Part shown: piece after piece, positions 23,101 to 34,172 of the stretch
Layout of the letters: each line of letters begins with the position of its first letter
Position numbering within the stretch: position 1 is the first letter of the stretch
Origin: Apis mellifera
Lineage: Eukaryota > Arthropoda > Insecta > Hymenoptera > Apidae
Assembly (NCBI RefSeq): GCF_003254395.2
Contig: NC_037649.1
Coordinates: 9,883,931-9,947,930, forward strand
Reading direction: 5' to 3'
Length of the DNA: 64,000 bases
Notes under the pieces: generated by a model
Databases searched by the model: none
What the model saw: only the letters and a program-made list of their open reading frames with translations
What the model was told of the DNA's origin: nothing
Position numbers and translations under genes: made by a program

Positions 23101-26100
23101 ACCGATTCTTTTCTCCCAGCCTTAATTTCCTCCGATAAATCGATAAAGAGTGGACGGACATAAACGCGTTGCGCTCGCGTTCCAAGGATTTTCAGAAAGT
23201 TCGTTAAAGCGGTTGGAGAGCGTGTAACGGTAACATTTTTCTTTTCTTTTCTTTTCTTTTCTTTCCCTCTTTCTTTCCTTCCTTCCACTTTTAACATATT
23301 CCAGTCTACAAAGCGGCTGGAATTCAACCGCGACTCTACAGGCATCGAGTTAATATAAAAGCGTTCACGCACACGGTAGCGTTACGTACAATTCGATCGG
23401 TCGTATACGTGCACGCGCACGGTGGTGGTCTTCGTCGCGCGTTCAACCGGAGCACGAGCGCTTATTTCGAAACTTGGTACAAACGTTTGTTTATGCCCAC
23501 ATTCCCGCCAACGACTGATAAATTAATCTCCCCGCGCGAATGCGTCGAGAGGCAAAGCCAACCGTACGACTCGAGAGAGCGGGCCGATTTCGTATCTCCG
23601 TGATCCCCTCGCATTAATCCTCCATCGCTTCCGGATTTCGAAAACGTGCGCGCGCGTTCGTGAGAGAGAGAAAAAAGTTGCTTCCCTCTTCTCAACCGAT
23701 TTTACTGGTATATAACTCCATTAATTGCCGATTGTTAATCTTCCGATTCTAATATAGACGAATAACGGCAGCTTAATCTTAATTTAACTTGATCCTCTAG
23801 GGTTAAACGCGCTCTAAGACGAGAACAGTGCACGCTTCGCTCGGAATTATGCAAGGGAGAGAGAAGAAAGCATTTATTCGTAATTTATTCGTCGTATCGA
23901 AACGATCCTGTTATAAATTTATAAGAAGAGGAACGTTCCGGCCAGTTAATTTTCCACGCCAGATGTATCCAATTGCTCGGGAATGTGCAACGCGATACAA
24001 AAAAAAAAAAATGGAAAAAAAAGAAACGTAGCTTTTTTTTCAATACCGCGTCGACAAGATTACGAGACGCGTGAAATCGTCGAGACGAGGAAAAAAAAGA
24101 AAGAAAAAAGAAGGTGAGATCGACGTTGCGCGTTGATAGACGCGTATTGCAACGCGCGCGTGTCGACGATTCGATCGATCGGCAATGATCGGGTTTAGGT
24201 TTAATGTCAAGGATGCGTGCAAGCGTGGTGTAAATGGAAGGGACTCGGAGGAAGGAGGACTGGAAGAAGGGAAGACGGAAACGTCGGACGATAAATGGAC
24301 CGAATGGACTTTCCCATGCTCCACCTCCGCGGGAGAGCCGTAAACGTCTTGTCTCTCGATTTAAATGTCCCGGCATCCACTTGGGTTGGGCAGCAGATCC
24401 AGCAGTCGTGGCCATTGCCGCGCCCTCTCTGCGTCTCTCTATTATCGCATAGGCGCGGGATACGATGACGGATCTCTCCGCGCATCCATTCCATTTCAGA
24501 GGAGAATATCGCTTCGAGATGACGGAGTGGAAGAGGGAGTGGAGAGGAGAAGGAAAGGCGAGAGAAAAGCGAGAGAATTGAAATTGTCAAGTTGACGATC
24601 GATGTGATCCCGTTACTTTTCTTTCCCGTGATTATTTTTTCCTTCTTCTTTTTTTGAAATACAATCGACCGAGCGAGAAATCGGAAAACAATGGTGAATT
24701 TTCTACTCGAGGATGATAAGGCAGGTTAAATGTTAAAGTTGCGCCGTCGAGTGTCACCGTTACATAATCAAGAGCAGCGGCGCTACTCGACTCGATAAGC
24801 GTAATTATTGCGTAGCTTCGAGAGCTTACCGCTAATGAATGCATTTCACGTGGACGCCAAGTGGGATATGCTCGTGCAAATAGACTCTTCCTCGCTCCTC
24901 CGATTCGTACGAAGATATCGGGCGGGTGTTTTACATCGAATCGAATAATAATCTCGCCTGTTCTTAACCTGATTTACGATATTTTGACACGCGAAGATTC
25001 CAATCTCTCTTTTCCTTCCCTCTATCACACCTCCGGTGAAATCTTAATAAAAAAATACTTTGCGTCAGTCTTAAAATATATATATATATATGTGTGAATT
25101 AATAACAAAGCTCGAGGTGAAAGTAGATTAAATTGCAACTTCTTTTTTTTTCCTTTCTTCCTTTAAGATACGTAAATAAAAATTAAAAAATATACACGTA
25201 TAAATAAACGTATATATAACCGCGTGACGTGCAAACTACTTAACGAAACGCGTGTTGAATAATGAACAACTTAAGCAAGAACGTTTGAAACGTTGAAAAA
25301 AAATTATAAAGTATGATGTATGAAATTTGCAAATACGCGAGCATTGAAAATTAATATTCAATATTCGTGTGTATATATATATATTTATACGCGTTCGTGT
25401 ATCGTCGGTAATAACAATTTCACGAAGATTGGAAAATGTAAAAGAAGTGTGCATTAAACGAAACTCGAACTCGTTCGCGACTCGTACGCTCGTAGTACCA
25501 CCGTGCTATGTAACATTCCTGTTACATTCTCTCTATCGCAACCGCGGCGATAGAGCGCAAGAGAGGCAGACTGTGTGTATCGGCGGACTTTTACGAGGGG
25601 CAATGAATGTCCGAACGTTCCGAAGTTCCGTGAAGTTCGCCCATATATTATCGATAACTTATTAGAATTAATTAACTTTTCACCCGTACACCGCATCGTT
25701 TATTAGCATCCACGACCCGGTTGGTCGTTGACGTCGCGACGTTTTCATTATCGCCTGTTTATCCGAGATTCTCTCGCTTCGTTTCGAATTCAAAGTGCGT
25801 ATTATACGACGCACTCGATTATTCCCGGCGTAACATCGATTCGGATTCCCTGTCGCCGGAATCGAACGCGTCCACGTCTCGAGACGAGATAACTTTAATA
25901 AAATCGCTCCTCGATTCATATCGAGGCCCCGTCTCGTCTCGTCTCTCGGCCGATATTAATCCCCTTTTCAACGGGATCAGTTGGAAGAGGAGGATCGAGA
26001 GGAGAGGAAAAAAACACGGGAGAGAAACATGTCAGAGTCGGAAAGGAACGGAACACCAAGAGCGGTAAATGAACGAAAGGTGGAGAAGAGAACGGGTAAA

Positions 26101-26132
26101 GAGGTAGGGGGGAAGGTGAGGTCGAGGTGATT
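17121..26132. other. Long non-coding stretch
   Basis: No supported gene in about 9 kb. It holds (ATT)n-(TA)n at 18,406-18,440, (GGA)n at 18,570-18,594, a (GA)n/(GGA)-rich zone at 19,335-19,390, (CT)n at about 19,578-19,594, a GA run at 20,244-20,261, a pyrimidine tract at 23,235-23,285 and short poly-A runs near 24,000. A donor-like GTAAGT on the minus strand at about 18,470 and another near 22,226 have no convincing exon. A 78-codon plus frame at 21,808-22,044 has balanced composition but no ATG and no splice support. Confidence 0.45.
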
Positions 26133-26187
26133 CGAGGCGAGGAGAGGAGAGGCGAGGAGAGGCGAGGCGAGGCGAGGCGAGGCAAGG
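26133..26187 (+). repeat. (GAGGC/GAGGA)n pentanucleotide repeat
   Basis: About eleven near-identical pentamers alternate between GAGGC and GAGGA. Every unit has a GG pair, so the plus strand has two-tetrad G-quadruplex potential and the minus strand is Ser/Pro/Arg-coding by repetition. Confidence 0.9.
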
Positions 26188-26349
26188 TGAGCCCCGGACC
26201 CACCTGCAATTATCCGGTCTAATGAGCAAACAGTCTGTTCTACCCCTCTCTTTCTCTCCCGTGCTCCCCCGTTTCTCTCGATCCCTCGCGCTCGGTAGAC
26301 GGCCCATCAGAAACGCGTGTACTTGACTCTACCGCTCAACCTTCCACGC

Positions 26350-26376
26350 CCGCATCCTCCTCCTCCTCCTCCTCTT
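26350..26376 (+). repeat. (CCT)n microsatellite
   Basis: About seven CCT/TCC units are visible. The complementary strand would encode poly-Glu. Confidence 0.9.
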
Positions 26377-26600
26377 CCTTTTGCCCCCAACCTTCACCTC
26401 CACCTCTGCCAATCCGATCCAGGTTAATGAAGATTATTAAATTAGTACCTCTCACGGCCAGTTTTTCCACCGGACAAACGGCTCGCCCCTCTTCCATCCA
26501 CTTTGGGGGAGGAGGGAAGGAGGGGGAACCGGCTACGCACAACAACTGGTGGTTCAACCCATCCAGGAGGAATTTTTTTCTCCTTTTTTACCTTTTAAAG

Positions 26601-26716
26601 CCGAAAGAAATAATCGTTTCCACGATTCCACCGCGTAACGAGATCGAGTGGAGAGTTAAATACGTGTATTTCCCGAAGGAGGGAACTTACTTATCCCGAG
26701 GGCCAACGAGTATCGG
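26601..26716 (+). CDS. Candidate internal exon, phase 0 in
   Basis: Seen: a long pyrimidine-rich acceptor (TTTTTTCTCCTTTTTTACC then TTTTAAAG) precedes 116 nt that are open in phase 0. The exon ends at CGG|GTGAGAAAG, a good donor, one base before an in-frame TGA. The peptide starts PKEIIVSTIPPRNEIEWRVK and continues YVYFPKEGTYLSRGPTSI. It has mixed charged, aromatic and aliphatic residues unlike the Arg/Ser-rich background. I cannot assign a family. The opposite strand holds a competing candidate: NSRNQEVDAIRPPRVFETAL and more, 26,691-26,782, with acceptor TTTCTACTTCGAG and donor GTAAGTTCC. At most one of the two is likely real. Confidence 0.25.
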
Positions 26717-27527
26717 GTGAGAAAGGGCAGTCTCGAAGACACGTGGAGGGCGGATTGCGTCGACTTCTTGATTTCTTGAGTTCTCGAAGTAGAAATGATT
26801 AAGAATCATCGAGAAAGGGAAGGAAGATAGAGAAGAGAGTGAAAAATGACTCGTGGGAGGAGGACAACGTACAACGAGTTTCGTCGAATTTCTCGAACGG
26901 CGTAACTTGGACGACTTCACCGAGGAAGCGGCGAACGAAGACGACTGAGTGAGCGACGATGGTTGGAGCAGGACGCGCTCATCCTACCTGGGCCGTCTGC
27001 CACGCCCGCCATTCACCTTCAACTTGGTCTCTCTGTCGCGGAGCGTGTGTTCGTGTGCGTTGTAACCGAGGCACACGGACGGCCGTGCGCGCTGCCGTGG
27101 AACGACTGAGAACCGGCGCGGAGAATAGCGAGCCGAGCGAGGAGAGGAGACGAACAGCTTTGTTGATAAATACCAGAATCGAAACCTCCCGAAAATTCTC
27201 CCGGATTAGAGCGAGACCATTCCTTTCCGCGAAACGTGTTGAAAAACGGCGTGTTTATAAACTCGCTTTAGGCAATCGTTGAACTTTGTTTCCAAACTTT
27301 TATTTTCCCACGTATCAACGTTTCCGATCGATCGATGTTTTCGACGGAAAATATATATTATTCGTGCTCGTCTCGCGGTTCCAAGGCCTCGTGAAGAGAA
27401 CTGTAAGAAGTTGTAACGACGCTTGCTTTACGTAATCGTGATTTGTACGAAAGAGAAGAGCATATATCTGAAGAGTGAAAGAAAAAAGAAATAAACATTG
27501 GGTTAGACAAGCCGAAGAAGATGACTC

Positions 27528-27562
27528 GAAGAAGAAGAAGAAGAAGAAGAAGAAGAAGAAGG
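27528..27562 (+). repeat. (GAA)n microsatellite, about 11 units
   Basis: Uninterrupted GAA triplets are visible. GAA/TTC tracts of this kind can form triplex DNA. Confidence 0.95.
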
Positions 27563-28335
27563 AGTACGATTCGAGATGATTAATCGTTATCGGGAGAAAC
27601 AAAGAGGTGGTCTAAAGCAGCTATCGTATTTCTAACGTGGATATACACTGTGAGAATGAAGGAGGAGAAGACACGTGGAAGAACGTTGAACGTGGCGCGG
27701 TTTATTCCATAAGTCTGCGATCCGTAATTGCCATAATTACGCGTAATCGTGGCGGATCGAGAAAGGGATCGAGGGAGGGGACGAGCGATGCACGAGACCG
27801 TTTCGATCCGCCGCAACTCTCCCACCCTCTTCTTTCCTTTTTCTTCTCTCTCGTTTTTTTTCCCTCCCTCCCCTCCCCGTTCCTTTTTTTCACTTACCAC
27901 GACGCGTTTTCTTCCCACGAAATTCGGTAATCTCGATTAATTTCACGTGCACGAGGAAACGGCAGCGCGCGTTCAGATCACGAATTCCAAGATTACCGTC
28001 ATCAGGGAACGGTTAATAATAATCGTGGAACGACAAGAAGCGGCGAGGACACGCGATCGAGAAATATATTGCACGCATTCCGCCGCATTTCCACCGTATG
28101 AGCGTAGCATTTTTCGATGCTTCAACTTCGACGCTTATAAGGAATTTCACGTATAATTTTCTGGGAAAACACAGAGATTGCGAGAGATCGTACGCGGCCT
28201 AATTACAGTGGTTAACCGATCGGCCTGTAATCTCTATCGATCGAGGGGATCCAAGGGATCTATAATATATATATATAAAAAAATATATATATATATCGTA
28301 TTGTGTTATAATTAATAATTTCTCCCGCCTCCCTC

Positions 28336-28359
28336 GATTGCACGTAATTTCGTGCAATC
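28336..28359. repeat. Short perfect inverted repeat
   Basis: GATTGCACG and CGTGCAATC, nine base pairs, flank a 6-nt loop. No poly-T follows, so it is not a simple terminator. It may be a dimeric binding site or chance. Confidence 0.7.
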
Positions 28360-30558
28360 AGACGTATCTGCTCGCGTCGAAATAACTCCCTATATACTAT
28401 AAAACACTTTACTACTTGACTCCTCAATTGGAAACCGCAAAAACCGCGACCGATCCTGTCCTGAAGAAATTTCACTTCTCGAAACGGGGAGTAAACCGAC
28501 TCTCTTTCTCGAGATAGGGAAATTTACGCGAAACCGAGAGAGAGAAAAAGAAAAATATATATCACGCCTTAATCGATCGAAATCTCGCTAGAATCTCGTC
28601 CGTTTCGAAAAGTGTACGAATATCGTTCTTATCCGCGATAAGGTTGGATAAAGTTTCAACCGACGTTTAAACCGACGTTGGAACCTCCGCGGCTGCGGAA
28701 ATGTCCGTTGAAAACGAGGTGAAGGCTACCAGATGCAGATACGCGCGTGGACACGGTGCGGTATCAAGGTGCGTACACAAACGGCGAATAGTCGGCGGAT
28801 AATCGGCCGCTTTAAAGAAGCTACGCTCAACAGCGTGCACGAGCGACGAGAAACGTAACAGGCGAGTTGCATAACGACGGTGGCCGTACGTACGTATGTA
28901 ACGCAGCGGCTACTTGGTGTTAAAACGTTAACGTCCCCCCCCTCCACCGCAACTCCATCGGCAATCGCGTTAACCTTAAGGCGACTGCTACGCCTTCCAC
29001 GCGTGGTACGAGTACGAGTTCGTTCCACGTGCGAACGGCTACCGCGAGATATCGTTACCCTATAATACGTTTATGCACGCTTAACGCCGTATCGTAATCC
29101 GCGCGTAAAGATAGGTGTTTGCGCGCGGCGCGCACTTGTTGCGCGTTCCCAACGGCTAAGGAACGAATATAATCGAAATATCGAAAGGCGGAAAGGAAAG
29201 AAGATAAATTTCAGATCCTCGCGAGTTTTGGTATCGGCCGGCAAGGCAGCATTATCGATTTTTCCTCCTTCGTTTCCACGAATCGGAGGTGCGAACGAAT
29301 CGTTGTTATCGGCCGATTCGCTGTTGCGAAAAGGGGTGGGGAGGGGGAAAGAAGGAAAGATACCGGAACGACACCCGGTATGTAGGCGAACCACGCGACG
29401 TATCGTGCGACACTGGAGAAGGGCGTGCCTGCAGTCGCTGCACACTGCGCAGTTTGTTGCACGCGCTGCAATCGTCTGCATGCACCGAGATGTGAGAGTT
29501 GCACGAGCCACGTACGTGAACGTACGTGCGTGTACGCAAACAGCTGAGCCGTGGTGGCGCGCACCAGCGCGAGCGTGCCTCGGCCTTTTTTATGCGGGCA
29601 AAGATATCTAATGTGACGTCTCTTTCTCTCTCTCTCTCTCTCCCTCTCTTTTCGTGAAAAACGAAGCGGCCGAAATGCAAGGCGATGATATAACGACGGC
29701 GTGCAAAAAGAAAGATACGTGCGACGTTACTCGCAATTAGGCTCACGTTTATTCTTAGAAATCGGTTAACGAAACAAAGTTACCATCCATGTGAATTTTG
29801 CTCGTTTCGAATCGTTGAGAATTTCTTTTTCTTTTCTCTTTCTTTTTTCTTTTTTGAGCTGTGACACACACGTTATACATTTGAAGCGTACTTCAACTAA
29901 TCTTTCTAACAAAAAAGAAAGAGCGAGTTTCATCATGTATTTCATTTTATTATCCACGTTTTACGAAACAAACGTTTTTCTAAAACATAGCGGCTGAAAT
30001 TTTACGTGTTACATGGCCGATAACGCGATCGGTATATAACGAGAATATTTTTCATTACGCCCGGGGGCAAAATGCCAAGTTTCGTTACGCAATAAAACTG
30101 TGTGTGATCCGTGTGTGTTAGAGAGTGAGAAAGACTTGCGAGAGAGGCTTGATAATAACTGATAGAAGGGAGAGCAACTCGTACAAGCTGTCAATGAACC
30201 TGCTACCTTATCGTATACGAAACGCGATACGATAAGAATGACAGAAGGAAATCCAAATCGAAATCGCTTTTTCAATAATATTTCCAACAATGTTCATTAA
30301 TTAAATTAACCGGGTTTCGCGAGTTTCGTTCAATCCTTATTATTATTATTATCATCATCTCGTGCAAAGAGGCTCGAGAGACCGCTTATACATTACGATT
30401 AATCATGCGTGACAAATTTATCTCGAGTTAACTCGGTTGTAACCAATCTGTAATTTTCTTACCGATCACAATTATCTTTTTATGGTTAGACCGCGCGACT
30501 CGCGAGTCTCTCTCCTCCCCTCCCTCTCTCTCTCTCTCTCTTTCTCGTTAACGCAACG

Positions 30559-31008
30559 TTGGAAGAAGATCGAGTCGAGTCCATATCCGATAAATTTCGA
30601 CGAATTTCGAGGAGGAAAAATGACGGGGAGAAAGAAGAGCAGAACGAATTCGATTCGAGCAACGAATCACGTCCGTGGATGACGCGTCCCTGCTCGCAGT
30701 CGAGGAGCACGGAGCGTGTCGGTGGCAAGGGTCCCCCTACTTCCGGCCAACCATATCCGGCAGAACGCCCACCTATATCTCGATCCGCCAGACCGTGCAC
30801 ACTCCCTACCGTGCCGCACAATCTACTCTATCGTCGTCCAATTGTGATAGATGCGATCCGAGCGGAGTTGCTCGAAATTGCGCCACAAAATTCGAGCTCG
30901 TATAGCAGCGATAAAAATTTCGCCCTTGGAAAGGGGGAGTTCGAAGGAAGAGTGATAACGTCGGGTATCGCATCGGATCTCGTTTCGCGCGAGAAGACGG
31001 ACGAGTAG
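30559..31008 (+). CDS. Coding-like open stretch, unassigned
   Basis: Seen: about 149 open codons. The first in-frame ATG lies at about 30,677, within PWMTRPCSQSRSTERVGGKG. Composition is mixed and hydrophilic, without long Arg runs, and the stretch spans unique sequence at 30,640-30,990. The minus strand is also open over part of it (30,486-30,821), so composition alone may explain it. I see no consensus acceptor at the left and no GTRAGT donor at the right. The product is not recognised. It is a weak candidate for an exon or a small intronic gene. Confidence 0.1.
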   Translation: MEEDRVESISDKFRRISRRKNDGEKEEQNEFDSSNESRPWMTRPCSQSRSTERVGGKGPPTSGQPYPAERPPISRSARPCTLPTVPHNLLYRRPIVIDAIRAELLEIAPQNSSSYSSDKNFALGKGEFEGRVITSGIASDLVSREKTDE

Positions 31009-31916
31009 GACGTGCTCGTGAAAAGAAGCGACGAATATGAGAAAGGAATATGAGAGAGAGAGAGAGAGATGAAATTCGTGTCCTCGGAAATGTGGGAATC
31101 TCGAGACGAGAGAGAGAGAGACTTTGTCCTCACTCGGCAAACTAGCGCGCATCCTGGGGAAACGTGGGCGGAATAATTTATTCGCAAATCCGTCCAAGAC
31201 TTTACGCGGAACGCGCGCAACGTCCAAGGTTTTCTACGAAAGCTCCGCTTTAAATAAGATCTCGAACGGGCAAATAAACACACGAGGAGGAGGGGGGGGG
31301 ATATCGGGGAATCAAGAGGGCCATCCCCCCGAGTCGAAATGGAGATCCGATCGGGAATTCGACGTCACGAGGCGAAAAAGCCTTCGACTTTGTGGAAAAC
31401 GGGCTTGGTAGGGAAAAAAGAGAGAGAGAGAGAGAGAAAGAAGAAGAATAAGAAAGAAGAAAAAACGATATTATGAAACGAATGTTGCAAAAAGATCGCG
31501 CGGCACATGCCTCGGTGCGTATAATGCTCGCAAAAACTGGTAACGTCTGTTCTCGGCCGTCATCTGCCGATTCGATCGTGTCGCTCTGAACCGTCACACA
31601 CACGTTCCACACGCACACTTATCTATCCTTGGAATCTAATATAAAAATCATCTCGTCCCGGTATAAAGACGCGTACTGGCTCGGCAAAGAGGGGGGGCTA
31701 TCCTCCTCGTCTTCGTAGTCGTCGTCGTCGTGGTGCCGCGTCAAATAAAATCAATCGGCTCCGATAAAAACTTACGTAACGTTACATCGTTCAAGATCGT
31801 AGCTAGATCCCTGCTATGAGAGCGGAATCCCTAATTTTCCCTAATTTAAAACAAACCTGATTGGAAAATTGTTGCAACAATATTTTTTTAAAATATTCTC
31901 TTCTTCCTCCTCCCAG

Positions 31917-32033
31917 GTTATCGCAATTAACTCGGGTAATCCATTCGTTCTATTTTATCGTTCCTCATCACGTGGGTGTCCCCGCGAAGGGCGGAACGTA
32001 ACCGGGCAAACTGATAAACCCGATAACCGATAA
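31917..32033 (+). CDS. Candidate terminal exon behind a strong acceptor
   Basis: Seen: ATTCTCTTCTTCCTCCTCCC then AG| is one of the best acceptors in the window. It is followed in phase 0 by 38 codons and TAA. The peptide begins VIAINSGNPFVLFYRSSSRG and ends GQTDKPDNR. No AATAAA is close downstream, and no consensus donor lies before the stop. The 3' half overlaps a GATA-motif cluster, which suggests regulatory DNA instead. No family is recognised. Confidence 0.17.
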   Translation, partial: VIAINSGNPFVLFYRSSSRGCPREGRNVTGQTDKPDNR

Positions 32034-33878
32034 ACAACCGCTCGACCCGATCCCGACCCGATGCCATTAACGACAAACCCGAGATTCAATGCGATTTATC
32101 GGCCGAGCGACGAAACGATTATATTCGGTTTATTATCTTGACACGGTGCGCACGATCAATCGTATCTAACGCGATAACCGTGTAAACTGGCAGCAGCGTT
32201 TGAAACGCGCGCTTCACTGTTTTTGGCGCGCGATATTTGAGGGAGAAGGAAAAATGGAACCGAGCATCGAAATTGTACGATGGAGAGAGGGAGGATTGAA
32301 GGAGGAGAGAGATCGGGGCGTGCGATGATCTATTCGTTCATACACACGAGTCGCGAGTGGCCGATAAATGTCCTTTGTATCGTGTTTCTACTTGCCTCGC
32401 GGAGTCAGCGTTCCGCTATCTGTTAATCATTTCGGGGCCGCATGCGCAAGTACGTACGGTTCTCGAGTTTCCAATTACACGTAACAAGGGCCGGTCGCTT
32501 ATACGCTGTATCAGCGGGGATAATAAACCGCCAACAACAAGCATAATCAGCGGAACGGAAGTGGGAATCAATAAAGATCGTCGGCCGAATTAAAAATGAA
32601 TGAATCTGTTCGATTCTATTCGTTCTTCTTTGATCTCTGAGAGAAAAATTCATCGATCTCTGTCGTGCATTATCGTGTACGTGTTTTCATCGACCGGATG
32701 GAAATTACGCGCAATTAGCAAATTACGAGAATTACGAGAGGAGAGGCTGCAAGGCGATGAAAGAGAGGGGCAGAGAGCAACTCGTGGCCAATGTACGCCA
32801 ACCATTTGTCATGCTTGGTTACCGCGTGCTTGTGCATCGAAGTGACTTCATAAACTCACGGGCGGAACACCTGCGGCGCGTGAGGATGCTCGCATACCTT
32901 CCATCCAACTGTCAACCTAATACCTGTTACCCAAACAATCCGACGATCGCAAACTTTGCCCAACGTCCACGTATCTACAAACATATCGATAACCGACCCC
33001 ATCGAGAAATCTTCCATTCGCGTCAATCCTTTTCTCGATTCTATACAGACGTGGCTGCGAAGGGTTTACACGCGTGTAAATTCTCTCCGTGTATATATAT
33101 TCCACGGATGCGCAATTGTACCGTTGTGGTAGGAAGTGACTGGGCAAAATGGCAGGAGAGACAAAAAACGCAAGGTTTCACGGTTGAAAAGGCGGAGGCG
33201 TGAGGCGTTAAAGGAGGGGAGGAAAGAATTGCTTCGTTTAAAAGGGCGCGGGGAAGGAAGTTGACGAAAAGAAACGCTTTGTCCAGGCAAATTCGCCGGC
33301 CGATTCGATTTTGTTGCGAGCAAATCGTAAACACTTGATGGAAGCTCTAGGAAGATAGAGACGGCGATATACGGCGAGCGAACCCGGCCATAAAACGGGC
33401 GTAAAATAATGCCTGACACTTGGATTGCAAAACACATGTAAGTTTGGTGGCGAGCATCGTTCACTTGCTCGTAAAGTAACCAGCACGAGGTTATGATTCA
33501 CCCAATACGTACTTCGGATCGCATTCCCAATTTCCTTAAAATTGAGTTTAAACGCAATTTTCCTATAGAGAGAAAGATGACCGTCTCCTAATTTTTCCGT
33601 GAAATCGAAGGAAACGAGAATTCACTCTTCCAAATCTTTCTTTCTTGGCCGATCTTTGCAAAAGTCGTAGAAAATTAAGAAGCGATAATCGAATATTATC
33701 TGCGCACGGATCGTAAAGTAGTGATCCCTTTATCGAAATTTAACAATTATCGAAACTTTAATATCGCTGACGTGATTCGTGGCGATTCGAGAGAGTTCAC
33801 GCCCAAGCGAGAGAGAAAAAAAGAAAGAAAGAAAGAAACTAAAATAAAATAAAATTCGCGGAGAGACGCGGAACGCAA
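32034..33878. other. Non-coding stretch
   Basis: No supported gene. The sequence is unique, with frames open on both strands at 32,757-33,203 but no paired splice signals. A GTAAGTTT donor near 33,438 follows a 9-codon ATG frame (MPDTWIAKH), which is too short to support alone. Confidence 0.4.
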
Positions 33879-34172
33879 ATGCAGCGAGACACAAAAGGAA
33901 GAACAATTATTCAGAGTTGCCGCAAGGAAGTCACCCACCACAGGGCCACATGCTGTGACGATCACGTTCCGCGGACCGGTTCGCCGTACAATATCGTGAA
34001 ATCCCGTAACTACAACCAATGCCAAGCCCTCCTTGAACGGGATCGAAATTTCTTCGGGGAATTGGTTTATCAATTACTCCATCTCTTCCTCCAATTATTT
34101 CGATTTATTATTATTCATAGTCTTATTATCCTTCCTCTTCGAAGAAATTACGAATACCTTGAAAAAGTTTGA
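33879..34172 (+). CDS. Coding-like open stretch with a weak vitellogenin-type motif
   Basis: Seen: an open stretch with a possible acceptor (CAATTATTCAG) just before the segment SCRKEVTHHRATCCDDHVPR. It then contains PYNIVKSRNYNQCQ, followed by LERDRNFFG. Known: large lipid transfer proteins (vitellogenin, apolipophorin, MTP) carry an N-terminal motif of the form hydrophobic-x-K-[ST]-R-[ND]-Y/L-x-x-C. The resemblance is limited to about 14 residues. The rest of the frame degenerates into an AT-rich tail and lacks a good donor. The minus strand is equally open (about 33,747-34,073, GLALVVVTGFHDIVRRTGPR). It could be a decayed exon, an isolated exon or chance. I would not name a gene. Confidence 0.12.
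   Translation: MQRDTKGRTIIQSCRKEVTHHRATCCDDHVPRTGSPYNIVKSRNYNQCQALLERDRNFFGELVYQLLHLFLQLFRFIIIHSLIILPLRRNYEYLEKV

Larger units (their letters stand above)
26717..31916. other. Non-coding stretch, CpG-rich, with microsatellites
   Basis: No supported gene except the weak open stretch at 30,559-31,008 listed below. It contains a (GAA)n microsatellite (27,528-27,562), a short inverted repeat at 28,336-28,359, (CT)n at 29,622-29,646 and 30,520-30,541, (GA)n near 31,052-31,068 and 31,413-31,437, and ACGTACGT palindromes around 28,887 and 29,512-29,530. Confidence 0.45.

Noticed and set aside
28261..28298. TATATA...AAAAAAA...TATATA inverted repeat as a hairpin
   Set aside because: Self-complementarity follows trivially from the TA dinucleotide repeat.
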